Assembly (NCBI GenBank): GCA_036244855.1
Contig: BQKZ01002199.1
Coordinates: 52,679-76,213, forward strand
DNA: 23,535 bases
Direction: 5' to 3'
DNA from: Temnopleurus reevesii
Lineage: Eukaryota; Echinodermata; Echinoidea; Temnopleuroida; Temnopleuridae
Position numbers and translations under genes: made by a program. The notes below the pieces were generated by a model, which saw only the letters and a list, made by a program, of their open reading frames with translations, was not told where the DNA came from and did no database searches. Below, in pieces: positions 12,459-21,400 of the stretch (positions are counted from its first letter, which is position 1; each line of letters begins with the position of its first letter).

Positions 12459-12649
12459 CCCCCCCCCCCCAATGAACTGAGATGACTGAAATATCCCAAT
12501 GGGATTAGGGTTAAGCAATATCTCAAAACATACATGTTTAACTCAATAAAGTAGATTTCCTCCTTCATATATTACTGATAATTTGTACGACTAGTTATGC
12601 CATTGGCTAATAGTCTATGCATTTATGTATTGTATACCATGTATTAATT

Positions 12650-12730
12650 ATGTTTGTTAAGCGCATAGGGACGTCTCTACGTATTTTGCGCTATATAAAT
12701 ATATCATTATTATTATAATTATCATTATTA
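12650..12730 (+). mobile_element. SINE 3' tail with (ATT)n
   Basis: AAGCGCATAGGGACG, a short spacer, then TTGCGCTATATAAATAT and an ATT-rich tail is the usual 3' end of tRNA-derived SINEs with the AGCGC ... GCGCT stem. No tRNA-like head precedes it on this side of the gap, so it is partial or its head lies in the N gap. Confidence 0.65.
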
Positions 12731-12981
12731 TGATCATCATCATCACCACCACCAATAAGACATACTACCTCGTTCGTCCTCATGACAACATTAAAATATA
12801 TTTTAACAGTATTTTGAGGGGGATGAGTGACATATCTAATCGAATACGAAGTGCAATTGCCTGGTTAACACCGCCTGTAACTAGATTTGGATTTCAAGAC
12901 GTTTACCATTAAAATCCAAATAATTTACGTCCCAAAACTGACTTATCTTAAAAGAAATAGTTTGATCATAAAAGTACATCT
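12731..12981. repeat. right copy of the gap-flanking duplicated segment
   Basis: Near-identical to 11431-11690 (start offset exactly 1300 bp). Unlike the left copy, it is preceded by a SINE tail and continues without interruption. It is probably either a real tandem duplication or two haplotypes placed side by side by the assembler. Confidence 0.95.
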
Positions 12982-13560
12982 TTTGTTCGATCATTGGCAT
13001 CTCATGGTGTTACAGTTTTCAATCATAAGACTTATTTTGCTGATACAGTTTTCGGAGCAAAATAAGGTTAGTTCGGGCTAGTACTCTATGGCATATTAAA
13101 AAAAAAAACATTAAACAAATTCCCAAACTATCAAACTTGATGATATACCTTTTCAGTCATTTTGCAACTAGTTTAATTCCCACGCCAATCAGTGCCTTTT
13201 TTATACGTTCAACTAAACAAAAGAACAGGTGGCTGTAATGGTACTATTGCACTTTCCTTTTTTTCCTTTGTTATTTTATTACTTCTTCTCTTTCTGTCAA
13301 CTTATCTTGCATATTATTTTTTTTAGCATCAGCCCTCCTCTTTATTTTTCCTCTTGTTGCTTTATGAATGTTTTTAGTTTTACTACAAATCATTTTCTTT
13401 TTTTCCCATTTTTCTACTTTTACCTGTTATTTTTAGCGATTGATATTTTTACTTTTTTGCAGATAAATCAATTATCCGATAACCCATGTCGAATTGTTCT
13501 CATCAAATAACTTTAACATTCCCATTTTCCTTGATTTTAAATTCTATTACATAAGAGACT
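12982..13560. other. T-rich sequence, no gene seen
   Basis: The stretch at 13229-13480 is pyrimidine-rich and creates a Phe-rich open frame without domain similarity. An acceptor-like TTTTTTGCAG at 13453-13462 has no donor after it. Confidence 0.55.
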
Positions 13561-13772
13561 ACATGTACATTTTGCTGAAATAATTCATTGCATCCACCAT
13601 CTTGATACCCTCCGATTGCTCCAGACATTAACGATTGATATTCCTTTCTTTTCGCCTATAATTCGTCTGACATGTATGACTTGTTGCGTGGGAAAGGCCA
13701 CCATTTCGAACAAGACCTTTTCAAAATCGATACATGAAACCTGGCGTCGTGAAGCAGCATTTGCGCGACACA

Positions 13773-13860
13773 CCGCCAGGGTTTGGCGGCCTTTGATTGG
13801 CTGAATCTCATTGATCACGTGCTTTCTATTGCCATGCGCGAAGAAGTTCTACACGGGATG
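13773..13860 (+). promoter_or_regulatory. putative promoter of the downstream multi-exon gene
   Basis: A GATTGGCTG inverted CCAAT box (13795-13803) and a CACGTG E-box (13816-13821) lie 20 bp apart, just after a small GC-rich hairpin (CCGCCA/TGGCGG, 13773-13789). This is upstream of a donor-like site at 14002/14003. No TATA box is evident. The region is less AT-rich than its surroundings. Placement as a promoter is inference from position. Confidence 0.35.
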
Positions 13861-14002
13861 GAGTGGAGGAGCAGAGTAAAATGGAAAGTTTTCATTACTT
13901 TATTCTCATTCTAGAATGAGTCGTCGATGAGAGATATCACCCTGACTGATCATCTCGTTCTCCTGTCTTTCTGTAAAGCAGCATACAACGCATCTAGGGA
14001 AG
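13861..14002 (+). other. putative 5' noncoding exon
   Basis: The sequence ends in a strong donor (GGGAAG|GTAAGC at 14002/14003). The first coding exon downstream has its own acceptor before the start codon, so a separate noncoding first exon is required somewhere upstream, and this is the best candidate. The 5' end given here is arbitrary; no transcript start can be read from the sequence. Confidence 0.4.
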
Positions 14003-15377
14003 GTAAGCAACACTGTATATATCTCGATCAAACCATATCATTGAAGACTTAAAATGAATTCTATCAGCTAAATACGGTATCATACTTTGAAATTCATAAC
14101 AATTTAGAAATATATTTATGTTTCTAAAATAAAATATGCATACTACGAAAGAAAAATAACAGATACTTTTAATTTGCATTTGTCTTTTAGCAAATTATAA
14201 ATACATGTACATACTTGAGACCAATAACTGTTGAAATGCATTGAAGTTAGTAAGATAAGGTACTGCTGTATTTGTTTGCACCTTTAAATGTGCAATGTTG
14301 TACCTGTATTTCTAGGTATAAAGTGGGTGCAAAATTATTTCTACAACATAGCGACATGAAATTAAAGACGCTGACGAACCATTTGTTTTGTCTTGGTCGT
14401 GAATTCAGAAATGACTTCTTGCATTAAACATAAGTCCATTATTGGAGTTATGTGATCACTTTCCCTACTATGGTTGGCAAAATCCTTAAACTTAATGTAA
14501 TATACACTCATATTCAATTCCATTCACACTTCTTTTGATGCCATCTTCTGAATAATACAATTTGTTTTACTTAGGTTTTCATAATAATCAATAAACTTTC
14601 TTGGGAGGTAAATCTTTTACATTTTTATTACTTGTCAAAACAAATTTCCATCAGATAAATTCAATTTAAAAGATGTAGAAATGGTAAACATTTTAACATC
14701 AACTTTTTCCTCATGAATAATGCGTAAAACTAATTTTATCTTCATAGCTATTGATATATAAAGATATACGCACAATTCTTGAAAAATTTCATCAACTGAT
14801 CAATAAAAGAAAGCAATAGGTCGTTTGCCATACGTACTTCTTGAAAATGTCACGATAAAGTCTCGTTTATTGAAAATCGAAAAGATGAGAGAATTTAAAC
14901 CTGATATACCTGTTTCATAATTTGGATCGGTGGGATAACGTACCAACATATGCAAAAAACTTGAATCGAATTGAATTGACTTGAATCGGGTATTTATATA
15001 CATATGAAAAAAAACATAACAAAGAAGGCGAGTGCCCTGCAAACATAGTTTGTGTTGAGGTCGCCTTAGCAACAACAACAAAAAAGGAATCACAAAATCA
15101 CAAACAAGTAAGAAAAATGGTACCCCAAAACAACTGTCTGAAGAACTGTCATCTTCTCGAACTGTACCTTATATAATATCAGTTTGTATCAGAATAAGTT
15201 CATCAACAGCGTGATCAAAGGAAGATTACCCATCCGTAAAATATCCTAGATGTTTAGGTTGCTTTTAGTTTACTCATTCAATATTTTGATTTCGTGTTGT
15301 CTTTTCTGTTTGTTTCGTGAAAATTCTGATTTTAATGCTTGTTTTCTATGTTCCTCAAAATAATTCTTTATAAACAG
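14003..15377 (+). other. putative 5'-UTR intron
   Basis: AT-rich and without a supportable coding exon. It carries one copy of a dispersed repeat (14964-15081, listed separately). Confidence 0.4.
14964..15081 (+). repeat. dispersed repeat, copy 1
   Basis: It begins with degenerate GAATTGAATTGACTTGAAT units and ends TTGAGGTCGCCTTAGCAAC followed by AAC repeats. A diverged copy lies in reverse orientation at 22689-22800, sharing the AAGGCGAGT and GAGGTCGCCTTAGC blocks in the same order. No terminal repeats or coding capacity are visible, so the element class is unknown. Confidence 0.65.
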
Positions 15378-15475
15378 AGACTGCTGCTAAAGGGGTTGTG
15401 TAATCCCTACAGACAAAATGAACGTGTTGACGTTAGGTGCCGTCATCCTGCTAACGGCAGTTGCGTCAACATCAG
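15378..15475 (+). CDS. exon 1: 5' UTR end, start codon, signal peptide
   Basis: The acceptor-like TTTATAAACAG precedes 40 nt of leader, then ATG at 15418. Residues MNVLTLGAVILLTAVASTS show a hydrophobic core without a strong n-region charge, ending in small residues suitable for signal peptidase. The exon ends in phase 1 before GTATTT. Reading on into the intron extends the open frame to 15633, which would give a 71-residue intron-retention product. I treat that as intron. Confidence 0.82.
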
Positions 15476-18400
15476 GTATTTACACTTTTTGCTGCTGCCT
15501 TTATTATGACATTTCTGTGGAATACTCGTTAAACTTAATTGCTCATTTCAGTAAATTCAAGAAGACAGTAATAAATAGATGGAGAGTTTCAACACGCTTC
15601 CTAACACGATATAAATTATTTTTGAAAAATTAAGTCGAACACAAATTCGATGGTCCTTTGTTATGCTATTCAAATCGGAACCGGCTTAAGATTGTTTTGT
15701 CCGTACAGTTGAATACACGGCGTACGGTTCTATTGTCTGTGGCCCACTTAACTTATTCGGGAATAGTTTCTTTTTATTTTGTTCACATGGAATATGTTGT
15801 TTTATTAATTGTAATCAAGCCATTGTTAATTAGTCTTTTATTTTTTTTTTGTATAATTTGCTTGACAAATATAATGTATATGAACAGAATGTGGACTGTT
15901 TATGTCGACGAAGTTTAGATTACGATAGATATAAAGCTATAAAGGGAAAATAAATAGAAGGGAAACGGGGAGGGGGATAAAAATTATGATAAAGGTTTAT
16001 ATAAAAGATCTCTTAGATCATAAATCTTTTTTGGGGGAAAGTAATATTTTTTCACTTTTACTTTTTTCCCCTCACACAGGTGGCAAAAGAACCTACCAAG
16101 GTCAGTATCTTTTATAGTGATTTAATCCAATAAAAACAAAGACATTTCATTTAAAACCGAAGCACATTTGTCCATAAATTGGCATTGCATACGATCTTAT
16201 TTCATTTCTGTATATTGCTCGATCTTAATTGAGACCTAAAACAGATTCCCCGATTTTTGTTCTTCTTTTTTTTTGTTCATTGTCATCTTTTGAGACACCT
16301 ATATCTCGGGTTAACTTATCGATCAAATGCATTCATTTTGTTGAATCATTAGCTGCTAGGAAAAGGTTCCTAAATACAGTATTACCTAGATTTTAATTCA
16401 GGTCGAACGCTGCACATGTACCTCTGGAAGAGTCGTTGAGTGCCAACCAATTCCAATGTCTTCTTGGAAGCATAAGTTTTGCTTTGCGCTTCATAAGATA
16501 ATATCATTTTTTATTATCTCATGATCGTTCCGAATTTTCTAATTNTAATATTTTTTCACTTTTACTTTTTTCCCCTCACACAGGTGGCAAAAGTACCTAC
16601 CAAGGTAAGTATCTTTTATAGTGATTTAATCCAATAAAAACAAAGACATTTCATTTAAAACCGAAGCACATTTGTCCATAAATTGGCATTGCATACGATC
16701 TTATTTCATTTCTGTATATTGCTCGATCTTAATTGAGACCTAAAACAGATTCCCCGATTTTTGTTCTTCTTTTTTTTTGTTCATTGTCATCTTTTGAGAC
16801 ACCTATATCTGGGGTTAACTTATCGATCCAATGCTTTCATTTTATTGAATCATTAGCTGCTAGGAAAAGGTTCCTAAATACAGTATTACCTAGATTTTAA
16901 TTCAGGTCGAACGCTGCACATGTACCTCTGGAAGAGTCGTTGAGTGCAAACCAATTCCAATGTCTTCTTGGAAGCATAAGTTTTGCTTTGCGCTTCATAA
17001 GATAATATCATTTTTTATTATCTCATGATCGTTCCGAATTTTCTAATTTACTTCAAATATGACATTTTATTATTACAGATGATAAAGACAGGTTTTCTAT
17101 TAGTGGCGGTTCAGGTATGTAACCCTTTCACCAAAATTTACAACAAACGAGGAATAAAGTATCATTATGGAAACAGTTTAATGAAAATTGTGAAAATGTA
17201 AAATACAATGTCATAAGTAGAATCTTTGAGATGAACCATTAAGAATAATCCTCATTACCAAAAATGAGTGGTAACAGTACAATTGAGGTGAAAATAATTG
17301 ATACACTGTATGATATATAGAAAAAATAACAACAAATCTAATGCTAGCAAAGTTAAAGTTCATATGTATTTTCAATCTGATTTGTTACCATACAATTCCT
17401 GATATGGTTTAAGAATGTAAAAGTATATTTTTGTCATGGAGAACGTAATTTACTTTTTTTTTAATCGGATGTGGTCTGTTACTGTTTTCCTTAGACAAGT
17501 TTTTTTTGTGACACACTGAGTGCCTGTTCTTTCCAATGAAGCAAAACAACTAAAAACAGCAAAACACAATTTCGTCGATTCCAGTAGAAATTGGAATACG
17601 AATACAATGGCTTACAAGGTGGATTAGATATTAATATTTTATATTAATATTTTTATATTAATAGTATTTGATTTAATACTCGATTTAATTTCTGAAAAGA
17701 ATCAATAAATTTTATTGAATGAGAAATTACGTATATAGGGGTATTGTCTGTACATTTGTATATTTGTAAATATTGTTAGAATTATTTTGTTGTTGTTTGC
17801 AAACAGGGCCTCATGGAAGACCACCAAATTGGTGAAATATTTATTTTATTTATTTATTAGGTCTTCTTTATACAGGGTAGCCCTTTCAATAATGAAATTG
17901 ATCTTCCAAGGGGCCCTGTAATGAGCCCCCCTGTGTAAATATCAGAAATAAATAAATAAATAAGATATTTGCGATTCTTGACTAAAAACACCAAAGCAAT
18001 GCGATAGCAATTATCGGCGTTCATAAGTGTTTTATGATGGAAGTGAGAATGATGTTCAAGTGTTTTCGATGAATATGATTTTATTAAATAGGTCTCCATG
18101 GTCTGAACATCAAGCAAGGTGGAGTCACTCAGGTATCTCATTCTACCAAGCAAAAAACCATGACAACAGAGACAGGTAGGCATGGTAGGTGATGCAAACA
18201 AAGGCACTGGTAACGTTCACACTTAGTCTCAGAAACTACGACAGTCCTACAAAAACTTGTACGTTCAGCGTGAAGGCGAATTTTCCAACTCGCCAAGACG
18301 CCTTGTTTTGGTTGAATAAGGCAAGAAGGCGACTTGTATATATTCAACTTTCTGCCTTGTTTAAGACAAGATGGCGACATGGCAAATTGTATAATCTTGC

Positions 18401-21400
18401 CTTCTCACTGCACGTATATATTTAAGTATTTCTCTGTCGTAGTTTTTAAAACCATAAGGTTTTGGCTCTAAGTGTGAACCTTACGAATGACAACAATTTT
18501 GACGAACTAAATAAAATGAACAGATTGAAGTATTATTCTCGTTCAATGTTATTGTTTTCTATCTTCCCCCTGGATTTCAGTCATTTCTGAAAAATAATTT
18601 TAAGCATAAAATAAATGTAATGTGACTAGTTCGTTAGTTGTCCTCGGTTGAAGCGCACCTGGTCATTTTGGATTATTTTTTGTTGGTCTGAAGAGAAAAT
18701 TCATTTTGTACTTGGACCCCTATATGTTTTATGACACTGTATGGGCGATCCAACCAGTCATTCTATTAGGCAATCTGTTCACACATGTAATTATCTTTGA
18801 AATCACATTTGATTTGTTTTTCTAATAATGTTCTGTTTTATCTGACTTGACTGGAAATAAAATACTACCCTACTACTATACACTATTTGACTAGTTTGTT
18901 TTGAGAGTGTGTTGTTCGCAGCATCAGGATGATGACGACGCTGAAATTAAAAAAAATCAAGTAATCGGTAATTCTCAAATAACATTGATGCCAATGTCAT
19001 CGAGTTCTTCTTCTCAGAATCGACCAAGAGCAAGAATAAAAAGCAACCAAGTGGTGGTGAGATGCTACACGAAAACTCCCGAAAAGGTAAATAAAAATTT
19101 GAATTTTTGAAATGGTTTTCACGAGCTTAACTCGAATGAAAAAATACTTTAAAAAAATATGGATTGAAATTATTCATACCACACTTACACTCTGCGATTC
19201 TCCGAGGGGCAGAAATATTGTTATGGCAATTCTTTTAAACATGTGGTAGCATAAGGATATAGGCATTTAAGTATTTTAATATTCTGTGTGCTCGATATGT
19301 TTTATGCAGATCTGATGTATGCTTTATCCTCATTTCTAATCTAAGGTGGCCGCAAGCGAGAAAAGGGAGATTCCGAGATCGTACATCAAGACAAGGGTGA
19401 TCGACGTCGAAGTGGTAAGATATCAAGATAACCGTCATATTTGCAAAATGAAAGCATCCAGGGGATCGGGTTCATATAGACCAGAAAGTAAAAACATCAA
19501 ACTAGGCCTAATGATATGTTTACGAGAATCAGATCAAGCAGGCAAGGAGATACGAGCCCATGAGGAATGTGTGAGAGTGCTATCGTAAACCTATCCGGTT
19601 AAGATGGAATGTAGATAAATGTGAAGGGAATAATGAACCATTAAACTGAAAAAGGCGCACTAACATACTTTCTTGTGAAGGAAATCTATGAACGATTAAA
19701 ATGATGGAATATAATTGCGTGTGAAAGGGATCATGGGCCATTAACCAGAAAATTCATGAACGAATATACTTGTGTGTGAAGGGAATGATGAACCATTGAC
19801 TTACAGGATTACGAGGGAATATATCGATGCACAGGGATTTTCATTCAAGCCGGGTTTTTTTTCCTATTGTTCTGTGTGTTCGAGATGATGAACGAAGATC
19901 TGATATATTTTTATCCTTTTTTTTCAAATCGAAGGTGGCCGTAAGCGAGAAAAGGGAGATACCGAGATCGTACATCAGGACAAGAGTGATCGACGTCGAA
20001 GTGGTAAGATATGAAGATGTAGATAATGATTACGAAATGAGAGCATCCGGGGATCCGGTTCATAGAGACAAGAAAGTAAAAACGTCACACAGGGCATAAC
20101 ATATGTTTACAAGAAACATGATAAGAAGACAAGGAGAATAATGAATCATTAACACGAGGGAATGTACTTGCGTGTGAATGGAAACATGAACGATTGACCT
20201 AAATGAATACGAGTGAATATAGGCCTATCTTTGTCGTTTCGTAAGAGGCACATGGGTCTTTTCTTTGAGGTAATTTTTTATTACTTGTGCTCGAGATGGT
20301 TTATGGGGATCTGATGTATATTTATATCCTCATTTCTAATCTAAGGTGGCCGCAGGCGAGAAAAGGGAGATGCAGAGATCGTACATCAAAACAAGGGTGA
20401 TCGACGTCGGGGTGGAAACAAGAATGGTAAGATGTCGATATAGCTATTAATATTTTAACGCAAAGATAAAGTTACATGTGCAAGAATAACCCTTCGATTT
20501 AATTTCATATTTGAAAAAAGCGAAACGTTTAAAGTAATGAAATCTTTACCTGGAATGAGCCTAATTATTTAGTTAAATCAATGTAAAAGAGAAAAAAGGC
20601 CCACCATTGTTTTCAAGATTTCACAATGAAAACAAATACTGCTTTAGCATTTGTATTGTTTTCATGAGGGCCGCATTGAATTGAAAACAGAATCAAACAT
20701 TAGTGGTTAGAAAGTTCTTCCGTTTTTTCATTGCAATTTCTATCATGTATAAATTATCATTATTTTATATTATTATCATTTCCCTACTTCAGCACCAAAG
20801 GAGCGTTCCGGAATTCGGAAGAGTGAGCGACGAGGTAAGTGTTCACACTTTCTAAATCAAAGCCAAACATGTTACGCATGCGTGTTTCTCCTCAATACCA
20901 TGACATCTTTTATGGGGCTGTATCCAATTTGTCCTATTACTGCATCTAAAGCCCCGGTTACATAGGGCCCCGGAGGCAACACGACTCAAAACGACTCTTT
21001 GTTCTCAGGCAGTTAACTGTGAATTAACAAAGAGTCGTGTTGAATCCTGTTGCTTCCGAGCCTCTATGTGACCGGGGTTTAAGCAGATGAAACCTATGGA
21101 ATATTATATTTTACTATAAAATCGAAGTCAGGAAAATCAGAAAGCAAGTAAGGAGATTTGGTTGAGATATAAGGTGTAAAAAAAAGTATTTTTATATCAT
21201 ATCATATAAGAGTGTTTGTTGACGTGATGTAGAATGATTATTATAATGATTGAACTATTGTGCATTTCCTGCACGCTTCTTCGTCAAATGCACAAATAAA
21301 CGTATTTCAATAGAGGGAATGTGGAATATGTGCAGAGGTTGTTACTCGGTTGGATAGGTTACAATGTCTGTCCATCCAACATTGTAGCATGCAAATTGCA

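Larger units (their letters stand above)
19305..20426 (+). repeat. three tandem copies of an exon-plus-intron-flank unit
   Basis: Each of exons 8, 9 and 10 is preceded by related intron sequence: TGCTCGATATGTTTTATG, TGTTCGAGATGATGAACG and TGCTCGAGATGGTTTATG, then GATCTGAT and a TATCCTCATTTCTAATCTAAG-like acceptor. Exon starts are 589 and 411 bp apart. The intervening introns also hold degenerate repeats built on GTGTGAAGGGAATGATGAAC and ACGAGGGAATAT. This indicates exon gain by local tandem duplication. Confidence 0.88.

Noticed and set aside
12505..12516. Telomere-like GGATTAGGGTTAA
   Set aside because: Only one and a half units, next to a gap edge; no array.
11482..12568. Long open frames of about 290-330 codons across the gap
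   Set aside because: They are almost entirely undetermined bases, with only short real ends taken from the duplicated segment.
13585..13818. 77-codon minus-strand and 62-codon plus-strand frames over the putative promoter
   Set aside because: They overlap each other on opposite strands, have no recognisable domain, and sit in locally GC-richer DNA where stops are rarer.
15476..15633. Read-through of exon 1 into a 71-residue protein
   Set aside because: A good donor at 15476 and a phase-matched exon 2 make this intron sequence. The extension has no motif.
18901..19017. 5' extension of exon 7 (acidic HQDDDD segment with poly-Ser)
   Set aside because: In the gene's phase this stretch has stops (TGA TGA), and a much better acceptor lies at 19017. 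It could only be used in the alternative frame.
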